The translations under genes and the position numbers were made by a program. From positions 186,001-250,000 of the forward strand of contig NZ_FQWQ01000005.1 in NCBI RefSeq assembly GCF_900129725.1: a stretch of DNA of 64,000 nt, read 5' to 3'. The notes under the pieces are model-generated. The model saw nothing but the letters and a program-made list of their open reading frames with translations, searched no databases and was not told the DNA's origin. Source of the DNA: Chryseolinea serpens. GTDB taxonomy: Bacteria > Bacteroidota > Bacteroidia > Cytophagales > Cyclobacteriaceae. Of the stretch, positions 29,249 to 38,700 are shown piece after piece; positions within the stretch are counted from its first letter, which is position 1; the number at the start of each line of letters is the position of its first letter.

Positions 29249-31966
29249 TCACAAATTATCAAAGTAAGGCTTCCTCCTCTCCAGCTTCAAATCCTGCAAC
29301 ATCGACGATTTCACATTAATCGTGAAGTTGAACTGCTGGAAGTATCCAAAGGGTGTCCAATTCAAACGCATCGTCCAGCAGTGAAGGTCCCGTGCGATGC
29401 CGAGGTTGGTCATCGTGAGTTGGCCGGCCTTGATGTCGAACCCTGAGCTGTAGGTAACTTTCCATTTTTCCGATAGCGACAAATCGCCGTTCATGGTCAG
29501 GGTCTGATTGATGGTGGGCTTCACCGCCTGCGATGTTTTTACCGGGTTCTGATAGCTGAAGTTATAACTCAAGTTCATACTCCAGGGGATGTCGAAGTCC
29601 ACATAGGCATCGGGGTTTTGCATGAGGAATTGCTTCTCTGTCTCGGGCAGGTCGGACTTCCCGATCTTTTCGCGGCTGCTTGTTTCCTTGCTACGGGCCT
29701 TTGGGTTCAGGTTGGTGCTCATGGCCAGCGTGGCGCTGGAAATCCTTCCCACCGATCCGCTTCTCCAGGCATAGTCGTCGCGGCGCTTTTCGTACCAGGT
29801 GCCGTCTTCGTTCACGATGCGTTCAACGCGATACGGATCCAGTGTAGCCGACACGTTGATGTTGAGGAGGTTGTTCAGGATGTTGGTGTTGGCGGCCATC
29901 GAGAACGGCGCCAGTTTGAAAGAGTCGGCCAAAAAGTTGTAGCTGCTGTTGATCGAGAAGTTGTTCAGCAGCATCACTTTGCGGGCCACGGAATCCTGGG
30001 GACCCTGCACTTTCATTTCCACGTTGTTCCCAATGCCAAAACCGATGGCGCTGCTTCTTCCAATGGACGAGCCGCCATAGACGGAGCCGACATACCGATC
30101 CTGATACACCCAGATGTCGCGTTTTACATCGTGTATGGGGGTGAAGTACTGGGGATTTTTACTAAAGTCGGGTGTGAAACTGTAAGAGACCGAGGGATTG
30201 ACAATATGCCGGATGGCTTTTATTTTTTTCAATTTGTTCTTCATGAAATACATCCCGTACAGACGCGTGGTCATACCCACGCTCATGGAGTAGTTGGATA
30301 TGTTTTTAAAGCCCTTTTCCGTGCCCACCTTCGCGATCACGGCGTTGGCCGTGTCATATTTCCAAACCTGTTGTTCGTCGTACCACTTCATTTCATAGTT
30401 CACGGAAGGAGAAATGGTGAAGTGGCGCAAGGCCTTGAATGAGAATGTCGCCGGGATGGTATGGCGCATGCCTTTTTTGCCATTGGCGAAGAACGTGCCG
30501 AAGTTGCTTCCCGTGAAGGGCGCGATGCTATCATGCGCCGCGGTCGGTGTGAGCCGGCCAAGGTTGTTGGTCACCCGGTTTTGAGCGGCCATGGCATAGC
30601 CAATGGAGAAGTTGTCCAGCGGACCGGTCTTTCCTTTTTTACTTTGGAAAGGATAGAGGTTGGTCATGTTCAGACTCAGGCTGGGCAACAGCAGGTCTAT
30701 TTGTTTGGTTTTCAGATCCTGGTTGTGGTTCAGGTTTATACCCAGCGAGAGGGGCGAGCCCGTAAAACGTTTGCTGTAGGAAACGTTCGAGCTCAGCTTG
30801 GCGGTGGTGTTGTTCAGGCTCGAGTTGTTGTAGAGATTGCCTTGTGTGCCATACGACAAGAAGTTGTTCTGGTTGAAGGTGGCCGTGGCTGCATTCACGG
30901 ACGCTGAAAAACGACCGGTGCCCTTGGACTGTGGGGAGTGACTCCAGGTGAGCCGGAAGTCTTTCGTGAACGACTGGGTTTCGATCTTGTTGTCGCTGTC
31001 GGGGTTTTTGGAGTAGGCAAAATTTACCGTGCCGTTATAGTGATAGCGTTTGATATAGGAGGAGTTCGCATACAGGGCATGACCTCCCTTGGAGTAAATG
31101 TCGGCCGTCAGGGCCAGTTTTATGTACTCGCTGATGTCGAAGAAATAACCCAAACCCCGGAGGTTGAAACCCCGTCGTTTTTCCTCGCCGTAGCTCGGCA
31201 CAATGATGCCCGACGCGCTGCGCCGCGGTGAAGGGAACATGCCGAACAGGAACCCGATGGGTAACGGAATGTCGTTGAACTCCATATAAAATGGACCGGC
31301 CACGATCTTGTCGTTGGGAATGGCCTTGGTCTTGGTGGCGCGGATGCGGAAGTGCGGGTGTTCCAGGTTGCAGGTGGTGTAGCTGTTGCGGCGGCTCAGC
31401 AGCTCACCTTTTTCATTCTTATAGACCACATCGCCGGCGAGGTAGGCTTCACCCTGCTGGGTCACCACCTCGCTGATGCGAGCGCGTTTGGTCTTGAAGT
31501 TATAAATGATGTCCTTGGTCTCGTATAGCTCCTGGCCGTTCTTGAAGATCGGGTACCCCACCCGGTTGCCCAGTGAATCGCGGGTGCCATGGGCGGTGAG
31601 GGTGTTGTTGCCATAGTCGATCACGATCTCGTCGGCCTCCAGCTCGATTTCGCCATAAACGATCTTGGCGTCGCCATAGAGCCAGATCATTTTGCCGTCG
31701 ACCTGCGCCCGGATGGAGTCTCTGGCCGAATAGTTGATAGTAGTCTCGATGTCGCCTTGTTGTGGCTTGGCTTTGGTGGAGTCGGCCTTGGTCCGGAGCG
31801 AATCCGTAGGGGGCAACGCAAGGGAATCGGGGGACGGAGGGGTAGTTTTTAAAGAATCGGACTTGTAGGGAAGCAGCCCCCCCGGTGGTTTCACACGGGG
31901 CTCCACCTGGGCCACGGCGGCCTGTACTATATAAAATGTGAAAATGATGGCTATAAAATACCGCAC
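29249..31966 (-). CDS. LptD-like outer-membrane LPS-assembly protein
   Basis: The protein has a signal peptide (FIAIIFTFYIVQAAVAQ), a Pro/Ser/Thr/Lys-rich linker, an OstA/LptA-like jellyroll (WLYGDAKIVYGEIELEADEI, about residues 90-200) and a large beta-barrel. This is the layout of LptD, which inserts lipopolysaccharide into the outer leaflet. The barrel part is Bacteroidota-specific and diverged from the E. coli protein. I place the start at the GTG at 31966, which puts the signal peptide at the N-terminus (906 residues). The open frame runs to 32245, with an ATG at 32050, but would overlap the divergent amidase. Confidence 0.82.
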   Translation of the reverse strand: MRYFIAIIFTFYIVQAAVAQVEPRVKPPGGLLPYKSDSLKTTPPSPDSLALPPTDSLRTKADSTKAKPQQGDIETTINYSARDSIRAQVDGKMIWLYGDAKIVYGEIELEADEIVIDYGNNTLTAHGTRDSLGNRVGYPIFKNGQELYETKDIIYNFKTKRARISEVVTQQGEAYLAGDVVYKNEKGELLSRRNSYTTCNLEHPHFRIRATKTKAIPNDKIVAGPFYMEFNDIPLPIGFLFGMFPSPRRSASGIIVPSYGEEKRRGFNLRGLGYFFDISEYIKLALTADIYSKGGHALYANSSYIKRYHYNGTVNFAYSKNPDSDNKIETQSFTKDFRLTWSHSPQSKGTGRFSASVNAATATFNQNNFLSYGTQGNLYNNSSLNNTTAKLSSNVSYSKRFTGSPLSLGINLNHNQDLKTKQIDLLLPSLSLNMTNLYPFQSKKGKTGPLDNFSIGYAMAAQNRVTNNLGRLTPTAAHDSIAPFTGSNFGTFFANGKKGMRHTIPATFSFKALRHFTISPSVNYEMKWYDEQQVWKYDTANAVIAKVGTEKGFKNISNYSMSVGMTTRLYGMYFMKNKLKKIKAIRHIVNPSVSYSFTPDFSKNPQYFTPIHDVKRDIWVYQDRYVGSVYGGSSIGRSSAIGFGIGNNVEMKVQGPQDSVARKVMLLNNFSINSSYNFLADSFKLAPFSMAANTNILNNLLNINVSATLDPYRVERIVNEDGTWYEKRRDDYAWRSGSVGRISSATLAMSTNLNPKARSKETSSREKIGKSDLPETEKQFLMQNPDAYVDFDIPWSMNLSYNFSYQNPVKTSQAVKPTINQTLTMNGDLSLSEKWKVTYSSGFDIKAGQLTMTNLGIARDLHCWTMRLNWTPFGYFQQFNFTINVKSSMLQDLKLERRKPYFDNL

Positions 31967-32060
31967 ACGCGCTGAGTTGGGGGATCGTTCTTTACCTTTC
32001 AGTGAAAAATTCACAATTTTGCCTAAAGTTATTGCAAATACTTTGAACATCGTACGGCCC

Positions 32061-32840
32061 GTGAGGAATATAGGATTGACAGCGCTACTGATAGCAATAA
32101 CCTTGCTAAACTCTTCGAGCACCTTTCCGCCCCGCGAATCCAAAGTGGACGTGGTGGTGATCGACGCCGGCCATGGCGGCCACGACGAAGGTACACACGG
32201 CAAAATCCTGAAGGAAAAGAATCTCGCCCTCAAGATCGCCCTCAAACTGGGCGAGTATATCGAAAAAAATATGCCCGGTGTAAAGGTGATCTACACTCGC
32301 AAAGACGATCGCTACCTGGCCTTGGATGAGCGCGCCGCCATCGCCAATAAAAATAAGGCCGACCTCTTTATTTGTATCCACGCCAATGCCAACCCCAATG
32401 CCAAAGCTTTTGGCACTGAAACGTTTGTGATGGGGCTCCACAAAGACGAAGGCAACCTGGAGATCGCCAAGCGCGAAAACTCCGTGATCCTCATGGACGA
32501 GAACTATGAGGAACGCTATGAGGGCTTCAACAACACCCCGGAGTCCTACATCCTTTTCACCCTCACCCAGAGTGCCTACCAGGAAAATAGTCTTCGCTTC
32601 GCATCAAAAATAGAATCACAATTCAAGACCAAGGCCGGTCGTGTGAGCCGGGGCGTGAAGCAAGCGGGGTTTGTGGTGTTGTGGCAAACCACCATGCCGA
32701 GCGTGCTGGTGGAGACCGGTTTTTTGACCAACAGCACGGAAGAAAAGTTTCTTTCCGGCGAAGAAGGCCAGGAACTGATCGCTTCGGGCATATACCGCGC
32801 CTTCAAAGAATACAAAAGTGAGGTAGAATCCATAAATTGA
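32061..32840 (+). CDS. N-acetylmuramoyl-L-alanine amidase (Amidase_3, AmiC type)
   Basis: The enzyme cuts the lactyl-amide bond of peptidoglycan at division. The zinc site is visible in VVVIDAGHGGHDEGTHG (His, Glu), the later FICIHANANPNA (His) and the catalytic Glu in VLVETGFLTN. A hydrophobic segment NIGLTALLIAITLL before it is a signal peptide or anchor. I prefer the GTG at 32061: an imperfect box TACTTTG (32039-32045) and TTTG (32018) sit just upstream, and it avoids overlap with lptD. The frame is open from 31938 (ATG). An mlaD-type gene follows in the same direction. Confidence 0.85.
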   Translation: MRNIGLTALLIAITLLNSSSTFPPRESKVDVVVIDAGHGGHDEGTHGKILKEKNLALKIALKLGEYIEKNMPGVKVIYTRKDDRYLALDERAAIANKNKADLFICIHANANPNAKAFGTETFVMGLHKDEGNLEIAKRENSVILMDENYEERYEGFNNTPESYILFTLTQSAYQENSLRFASKIESQFKTKAGRVSRGVKQAGFVVLWQTTMPSVLVETGFLTNSTEEKFLSGEEGQELIASGIYRAFKEYKSEVESIN

Positions 32841-32886
32841 GATCGAAACCAACTGTTGGATCTATCCCCCATAGAAATTCTACTGC

Positions 32887-33828
32887 ATGAAACTATCCAA
32901 AGAATTCAAAGTCGGCCTCTTCATGGTCGTTTCCCTAAGTCTGCTCTACGTCGGTTTTCAATTTTTGAAGGGCATCGATTTTTTTTCGACCACGCACAAG
33001 TTCTATGTAGTCTATAAAGATGTAGACAAACTCACGGAATCGAACCTGGTATATCTCAATGGTACGGCGGTAGGGCGTGTGAGCGACATCCAGATCCAGC
33101 AAAAAAAGAACCGTGTGGTGGTGCAACTCGACATCGATTCGGAAATCGTTCTGACCGATTCTACCAGTGCCGTGCTGGACGGTGAGCTGTTGGGCGGCCG
33201 CTACATTATTCTGGACGTGAAACCCGGTACGCGCAAGCTGAATCCGAAAGACACCATCCGGGCCGTTGTACCCAAAGGCATTTTCGATTTTGCCGCCACA
33301 TTATCGACTACGGCGGAAACCACGCTCACCAACCTCAACGTTGTCCTCGCCAACCTGGCCCGCAACACCAACCGTCTCGACACGATGTTCATTCGCCTGC
33401 AGTCGACCCCCGGTTTGCTCAATCGTACGCTTCTTACCGCCAACACTACGATCGGCGGGATAGGTGATTCGCTAAGATCGGTTACCGGCAACGTCAACGC
33501 CACACTGACTCAACTCAAGCCCACGCTGGCCAACTTCCATACCCTGTCTGATTCGCTGAAAATGCTGCAGATCAATGGCACCCTGAAACGAGCCAATGTG
33601 AGCCTCACCAAGCTGAATGAAACCCTGTCGCGCCTCAACAAAGGCGACAACACGGCCAGCAAGCTCTTGACGGAGGATACACTGTATGTAAACCTCAACA
33701 AACTGCTGCTGGATATTGACGCGCTGGCCAAACATTTTGACAAAAATCCGAAACACTTCCTGGGCCCGCTGGGCAAAAGTCAGAAGAAGATCGAACGGGA
33801 TCTGAAAAAACAGGATTCGAAGAAATAA
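32887..33828 (+). CDS. MlaD family protein (MCE domain)
   Basis: MCE proteins bind phospholipids and carry them between inner and outer membranes. The 313-residue product has an N-terminal membrane anchor (VGLFMVVSLSLLYVGFQFL), a single MCE domain at about residues 38-115 (TESNLVYLNGTAVGRVSDI, DGELLGGRYIIL), and a long Leu/Thr/Asn-rich helical tail likely to form a coiled coil with its hexameric partners. The MlaE/MlaF permease and ATPase genes are not in the window. It is co-directional with the amidase, 46 bases apart. Confidence 0.9.
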   Translation: MKLSKEFKVGLFMVVSLSLLYVGFQFLKGIDFFSTTHKFYVVYKDVDKLTESNLVYLNGTAVGRVSDIQIQQKKNRVVVQLDIDSEIVLTDSTSAVLDGELLGGRYIILDVKPGTRKLNPKDTIRAVVPKGIFDFAATLSTTAETTLTNLNVVLANLARNTNRLDTMFIRLQSTPGLLNRTLLTANTTIGGIGDSLRSVTGNVNATLTQLKPTLANFHTLSDSLKMLQINGTLKRANVSLTKLNETLSRLNKGDNTASKLLTEDTLYVNLNKLLLDIDALAKHFDKNPKHFLGPLGKSQKKIERDLKKQDSKK

Positions 33829-33835
33829 GAAACGC

Positions 33836-33868
33836 AAAGGCCCCGGAGAATACTTCCGGGGCTTTTTT
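33836..33868 (+). terminator. Rho-independent terminator after mlaD-type gene
   Basis: GCCCCGGA (33840-33847) pairs with TCCGGGGC (33855-33862) around a 7-base loop, with an A run before and six T after. It lies just after the stop at 33828. Confidence 0.9.
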
Positions 33869-34052
33869 CTTTCTAGTAGTCCCGCGTCGCACGGTTGGCA
33901 GGTCGAAAGGGATGGCCCTGCGCGCCGCGATGATGAAAGGTAAACGCACCGGCCAACCCAAGTCAGAGCGATGCCTGAAACACGCTGCAACAACCTTGGA
34001 GTTCATCCCCAATATTCCAATCTTTAGGGGCTAACCGATAATCCGCCAACGT

Positions 34053-35684
34053 ATGCAACCCGATCTGGAATTCAACAAAAACGAAGATCAATTCAAACAG
34101 CTCGTCACGCAGCTTCACCACAAGGAAAAGAAAATAAAACTGGGGGGTGGCGAGAAGAAGATCGATGAACAACATCAGAAGGGAAAGCTCACCGCCCGGG
34201 AGCGCATTGAATACCTGATCGACAAAGATTCCGCCTTCCTGGAGATCGGCCTGTTCACGGCCGAGGGCATGTACAAAGAACAAGGCGGCTGCCCGTCGGG
34301 CGGGGTGGTAACGGGCATCGGCTATGTGGCCGGTAGGCAGTGCGTTATCGTGGCCAACGATGCCACCGTGAAAGCGGGCGCCTGGTTTCCCATCACCGCC
34401 AAAAAGAATCTCCGCGCACAGGAAGTCGCCATGGAAAATCGGCTTCCGGTGATCTACCTGGTCGACAGCGCCGGTGTGTTCCTGCCCATGCAGGATGAAA
34501 TATTTCCCGACAAGGAACATTTCGGACGGCAGTTCAGAAACAACGCCAAGATGTCGTCGATGGGCATCGTGCAGATTGCGGCGATCATGGGAAGTTGTGT
34601 GGCGGGGGGAGCCTATTTACCCATCATGTCGGACGAAGCGATGATCGTGGACAAGACCGGTTCGATCTTCCTGGCCGGATCCTATCTGGTGAAGGCCGCC
34701 ATCGGCGAAGATATCGACAACGAAACCTTGGGAGGCGCCACCACGCACTGCGAGATCTCGGGTGTTACCGACAACAAGTTCCCGAACGACCAGGCCTGTC
34801 TCGACTACATCCGCTCCCTGTTCGATAAAATGGGCGCCACCGAAAAAGCAGGCTTTGATCGTGCGGCTTCAAAGCCGCCCAAAGAAAAACCGGAAGAACT
34901 CTACGGCCTCCTGCCCGCCGATCGCGCGAAGCCATACGATGTCCTGGACATCATTACGCGATTGGTAGACGATTCAGACTTTTTGGAGTACAAAGCGTCT
35001 TACGGCAAGACCTTGGTCTGTGGCACGGCCCGCATCGAAGGGTGGTCGGTGGGGATCGTGGCAAACCAGCGCAAAATCGTGAAGACAAAAAAGGGCGAGA
35101 TGCAAATGGGTGGCGTCATCTATTCCGACTCTGCCGACAAAGCCGCGCGCTTTATCATGAATTGCAACCAGCGGAAAATTCCCCTGCTCTTTTTGCAGGA
35201 TGTCAGCGGGTTCATGGTGGGCAGCAAGGCGGAGCACGGTGGCATCATCAAGGACGGCGCAAAAATGGTGAATGCCATGGCCAACAGCACCGTCCCCAAA
35301 TTCACCATCATCACCGGCAATTCGTATGGTGCGGGCAACTATGCCATGTGTGGAAAAGCCTACGATCCCAGGCTCATCTTTGCCTGGCCCACCGCGCAGA
35401 TCGCCGTGATGAGCGGGGCGGCGGCCGCCAAAACATTGTTGCAAATACGGGTGAATGCCTTGAAAGGACAGGGGCAACAAATCACAAAAGAGGAGGAGGA
35501 CAAATTGCTGAAGGAGATCGTGGATCGCTATAATGATCAGCTCAGCCCCTACTACGCTGCCTCGCGTTTGTGGGTGGATGGCGTGATCGATCCCCTTGAA
35601 ACGCGGAAAATAATCTCCATGGGCATCGAAGCGGCCAATCATGGCATCGTGGAGAAATTTAATGCGGGTGTCATTCAAACCTGA
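34053..35684 (+). CDS. Acyl-CoA carboxylase carboxyltransferase subunit (methylcrotonyl-CoA type)
   Basis: The 543-residue carboxyltransferase has [89 protein letters not shown] and YGAGNYAMCGKAYDPR. The AGVFLPMQ and GAGNYAMCGRA-like forms are typical of MccB of leucine breakdown (or geranyl-CoA carboxylase). It is a distant paralogue of the PccB-type subunit at 17420. The biotin-carrying alpha subunit and other leucine catabolic genes are not adjacent. Confidence 0.9.
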   Translation: MQPDLEFNKNEDQFKQLVTQLHHKEKKIKLGGGEKKIDEQHQKGKLTARERIEYLIDKDSAFLEIGLFTAEGMYKEQGGCPSGGVVTGIGYVAGRQCVIVANDATVKAGAWFPITAKKNLRAQEVAMENRLPVIYLVDSAGVFLPMQDEIFPDKEHFGRQFRNNAKMSSMGIVQIAAIMGSCVAGGAYLPIMSDEAMIVDKTGSIFLAGSYLVKAAIGEDIDNETLGGATTHCEISGVTDNKFPNDQACLDYIRSLFDKMGATEKAGFDRAASKPPKEKPEELYGLLPADRAKPYDVLDIITRLVDDSDFLEYKASYGKTLVCGTARIEGWSVGIVANQRKIVKTKKGEMQMGGVIYSDSADKAARFIMNCNQRKIPLLFLQDVSGFMVGSKAEHGGIIKDGAKMVNAMANSTVPKFTIITGNSYGAGNYAMCGKAYDPRLIFAWPTAQIAVMSGAAAAKTLLQIRVNALKGQGQQITKEEEDKLLKEIVDRYNDQLSPYYAASRLWVDGVIDPLETRKIISMGIEAANHGIVEKFNAGVIQT

Positions 35685-35857
35685 ACCATGGTGTAGACCA
35701 TTATTATTTTTCGATGAAGCGATAGAATTTTTGAGAAGGACGTGGGGTTTTCGTTTGGAAGCGTCTGAAGTTTTTCAGAAGTTGCCGAAAACCGAATGCC
35801 CACCTGCACTGTTTTTAGGTTGCATTTGGAGATGTGGCTGGTAGGGAATCGTAATTT

Positions 35858-35865
35858 TATTTTTG
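35858..35865 (+). promoter_or_regulatory. Promoter -7 box of the SirB1-like gene
   Basis: TATTTTTG ends 6 bases before the ATG at 35872. The in-frame TTG at 35863 is part of the box, so it is not a start. Transcription would begin at or next to the ATG, giving a leaderless mRNA. Confidence 0.5.
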
Positions 35866-35871
35866 AAGCCT

Positions 35872-36726
35872 ATGAATGATGCTGAATTGAAAGCCCTGGT
35901 TTCGCTGCTGGACGACGAAGATGCAAAGATCGTTAGCCACGTCGAGGAGAAGATACTGTCGCTGGGCACCACGATCATTCCTTTCCTGGAAGAAGAATGG
36001 GAAAGCAACTTCAACCCCATGGTGCAGCGGCGCATCGAAGAGCTCATCCACACCCTGCAATATGAACTGCTGAAGGAACGCATCCGCGAATGGTATGATA
36101 GTCCTGAACAGGATCTGCTCACCGGCATGTGGCTGGTGGCTACGTATCAGTACCCGGACATCGAACTCATCAAACTCCGGCAGGACCTCGAACAATTGTA
36201 CTACGAAACGTGGCTCGAGTTTAAACCCGATCTCTATCCCTTCGACCAGGTGAAGGTGATCAACAGTGTGTTGTTTAACAAACTGAAATTTGGCGCCAAC
36301 ACCAAGAACTTTCATTCGCCCGGCAACTCCATGATCAACGTGGTGCTGGAGACCCGTAAGGGCAATCCCATTACCCTGTGCATCCTCTACATGCTGGTGG
36401 CGCAAAAGCTAAAGCTGCCCGTGCACGGTGTGAACCTTCCCAATTTATTTGTGCTCACCTACAAAGACCCCAAGCACACCCAGTTTTATATCAACGCCTT
36501 TAACAAAGGACTCATTTTTTCGAAGCAGGACATCGAAAACTACATCAACGAGTTGCACCTGCCCCACCAGGAGTCGTTCTTCGAACCTTGCACGAGCCTG
36601 GAGATCATTCGTCGGGTATTTCGGAATCTCATCATGTCGTTTGATAAGATGGGCGAACATGCCAAGGCGGAAGAGGTAAAAGAACTGCTGCTGATCATTG
36701 CCGACGGCGCCGACCTGGGCGTGTAG
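35872..36726 (+). CDS. Transglutaminase-like / SirB1 family protein
   Basis: The 284-residue protein opens with a charged helical part (MNDAELKALVSLLDDEDAKI) resembling a HEAT-type repeat. The SirB1_N/transglutaminase-like core spans about residues 85-250: QVKVINSVLFNKLKFGAN, NSMINVVLETRKGNPITLCILYMLVAQKL and LPVHGVNLPNLFVL. In the family the thiol Cys is the residue of PITLCILY and the region NLPNLFVL carries the His-side; the exact function is unknown. Adjacent genes offer no pathway clue. Confidence 0.82.
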   Translation: MNDAELKALVSLLDDEDAKIVSHVEEKILSLGTTIIPFLEEEWESNFNPMVQRRIEELIHTLQYELLKERIREWYDSPEQDLLTGMWLVATYQYPDIELIKLRQDLEQLYYETWLEFKPDLYPFDQVKVINSVLFNKLKFGANTKNFHSPGNSMINVVLETRKGNPITLCILYMLVAQKLKLPVHGVNLPNLFVLTYKDPKHTQFYINAFNKGLIFSKQDIENYINELHLPHQESFFEPCTSLEIIRRVFRNLIMSFDKMGEHAKAEEVKELLLIIADGADLGV

Positions 36727-36862
36727 CTTTTCATTTATTTTGCTTCAAACCCTACACGCCTTTGAACCCGGCGTTCTTTCCCGCTGTTAGACGCTGGCGG
36801 CCTGCGTCCTATTCCTTAAATTCGCTGAATATCTTTACCTTAGCATCTTCAAATACGCACGC

Positions 36863-38617
36863 ATGAGAATAGCTTTACCGCTTGTTTTAGTTGTCGCAAG
36901 CCTTACCCTCCACGCTCAACAATTTTCCACGCGCTACGAACTTGTCAAGATGGACAAGAATGTGAACACCTTCCGGCACGAGGCCGCGCCGGTGATCTCA
37001 CCCGATGGCAACACGCTCTATTTCTTTGTTCAAAATCACCCCGACAACACCTATGGCAAGGACGACACCCAGGACATCTGGATGTCGAAGAAGGACGCGA
37101 CCGGCGTCTGGAGCCTGGCCCAACACATGTCGTCGCCCTTCAACCTGCACCGTTCTAACCAGGTGTTCACGGTGTTCCCTGATGGGAGCCTGTTTATAAA
37201 AGGTGGCCGCACAAAAGGCGAGAAAGGATTTTCGGTGGTCAACGGCAGCTCCCTGCGGGAATTGGATGTGAAAGATTTTAAGAACATGAACAAGGGCCGC
37301 TTCTATGGCGCATCCATGTCGGCCGACGGCAAACATATCATCATGTATTTTAGCGAAGTAGAGAACAGTCCGAACAGCGACCTCTATGCCAGTCATCAGC
37401 AACCTGGCGGTTCGTTCTCCAAACCTGCGAAGCTGAAGTTGAGCACCAGCACCGACGACGTAGGTCCGTTCATCAGCCCCGATCAGAAATCGCTTTATTT
37501 TGCCAGTGCCCGCCAGGCGCCGGGACGCCAAGGTGGCGTGGATATTTACCAATCGCCCCGCGCAGACGATACGTGGGCGAACTGGGGAGAGCCCGTGAAC
37601 ATGGGCAAGCCCATCAACACCAGTGCACTCGATTATTACTTCACCATCGACAATGCCGGTAATATTTTTACCAGCCGCGCCAACAAGGCCCTCGACGGCG
37701 CACAACTTGACCTCTATGCGTTGGTTCCCAAGACGTTTAAGATCAACCTGGTAGGCATGGTCTATAACGAGAAAACAAAGGACGCGCTGCAAGCCAACGT
37801 AGAGGTGCGTGTGAAAGACAAAGAGCCCGTGAAACTGAAATCGAACGCCACCGGAAAATTCGAAACCAAAATGCCGGAAGTGCTGGCCTATTCTGTGGCC
37901 ACCAGCCTCGAAGGATTCCAGCCGAACGATCAAAGCTTCAAACTTCCCGTGCTGAACAGCGACACCACCATCTACATGGAAGTGTTGCTTCGCCCCGTGG
38001 CCAAGAAATTGCTGATTACCGGAAATGTCTACGACAAGAAAACCGAAAAACTCATCACGGCCAATTTGGACGTGGTGGTGAAAGGCGACCGGAAGTCGGC
38101 CTTCAAACTGGCCGCAACGGACGGACGTTTTGAAAAGGAAATCCCTAAACTGGGATGGTATATGATCACGGCTTCCGCCAACGGCTACCTGAATGCCGTC
38201 GACAGTGTGGAGGCCGACGATGACGGGCATTCACCTTTTTCGCGTGACATTTATTTGCAACCTATTGAGGTGGGCGTGACCGTGCGACTGAAAAATATCT
38301 ATTTCGATTTTGACAAGACCACGCTGAAGAAAGAGTCCTACCCGGAATTGAATAAAGTCGTGGATTTCCTGAAACAAAATGCTTCGGTGGAGATTGAGAT
38401 CTCAGGACACACCGACAGCAAAGGTTCGGACGACTACAACCTGAACCTCTCGCAAGGACGCTCACAGGCGGTGGTAGATTATATCATCAGCCAGGGCATC
38501 GATAGTTTCCGATTAACGGCGCATGGGTATGGGGAGACCAAACCCATTGATACGAACGACACGGATGCAGGTCGGGCGAATAACCGGCGGGTGGAATTTA
38601 CGGTGTTAAAAAAATAG
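36863..38617 (+). CDS. OmpA family protein with PD40 repeats
   Basis: The 584 residues begin with a signal peptide (LTLHAQ). A beta-propeller of PD40/WD40-like repeats follows at about 40-290 (APVISPDGNTLYFFV, GPFISPDQKSLYFAS). Two carboxypeptidase-regulatory-like beta-sandwich units come next (around 300-470, MVYNEKTKDALQANVEV and NVYDKKTEKLITANL). A peptidoglycan-binding OmpA domain lies at 480-584 (IYFDFDKTTLKKES, ISGHTDSKGSDDYN, NNRRVEFTVL). It tethers the outer membrane to peptidoglycan. A near-consensus box TATCTTTA (36830-36837) lies upstream. Confidence 0.92.
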   Translation: MRIALPLVLVVASLTLHAQQFSTRYELVKMDKNVNTFRHEAAPVISPDGNTLYFFVQNHPDNTYGKDDTQDIWMSKKDATGVWSLAQHMSSPFNLHRSNQVFTVFPDGSLFIKGGRTKGEKGFSVVNGSSLRELDVKDFKNMNKGRFYGASMSADGKHIIMYFSEVENSPNSDLYASHQQPGGSFSKPAKLKLSTSTDDVGPFISPDQKSLYFASARQAPGRQGGVDIYQSPRADDTWANWGEPVNMGKPINTSALDYYFTIDNAGNIFTSRANKALDGAQLDLYALVPKTFKINLVGMVYNEKTKDALQANVEVRVKDKEPVKLKSNATGKFETKMPEVLAYSVATSLEGFQPNDQSFKLPVLNSDTTIYMEVLLRPVAKKLLITGNVYDKKTEKLITANLDVVVKGDRKSAFKLAATDGRFEKEIPKLGWYMITASANGYLNAVDSVEADDDGHSPFSRDIYLQPIEVGVTVRLKNIYFDFDKTTLKKESYPELNKVVDFLKQNASVEIEISGHTDSKGSDDYNLNLSQGRSQAVVDYIISQGIDSFRLTAHGYGETKPIDTNDTDAGRANNRRVEFTVLKK

Positions 38618-38646
38618 CGCCCCTGTGTTTCATCACAAAGGGCGCT
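38608..38646 (-). terminator. Terminator for the PQQ-type dehydrogenase gene, overlapping the OmpA stop codon
   Basis: AGCGCCC (38616-38622) pairs with GGGCGCT (38640-38646), extended by TGTG/CACA inside. On the minus strand the stem is followed by seven T (A run 38608-38614). It therefore ends the minus-strand transcript, and lies across the last codons of the OmpA gene; on the plus strand no T run follows. Confidence 0.7.
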
Positions 38647-38700
38647 AAGAGCCCTCCTTCGCCGAAGCTGCGGAGAGCAAGCCATCTTTAACGCGTAAAA

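Noticed and set aside
29128-29319. 63-codon open frame through the heptamer array
   Set aside because: Its repetitive Trp-Ile-Leu pattern comes from the repeats and it runs into the end of the lptD-like gene. A 7-base period does not favour a constant frame.
33869-34012. Minus-strand frame with a WPVRLPFIIAARRA-like stretch
   Set aside because: Arg/Pro-rich and overlaps a terminator; no domain, no start context. Treated as non-coding.
35688-35701. Small hairpin ATGGT/ACCAT after the MccB-type gene
   Set aside because: Only five pairs and a weak downstream T pattern; too little to call a terminator.
37000-38230. 410-codon open frame on the minus strand
   Set aside because: It is antisense to the PD40-OmpA gene and has no family features; it is an artefact of codon bias.
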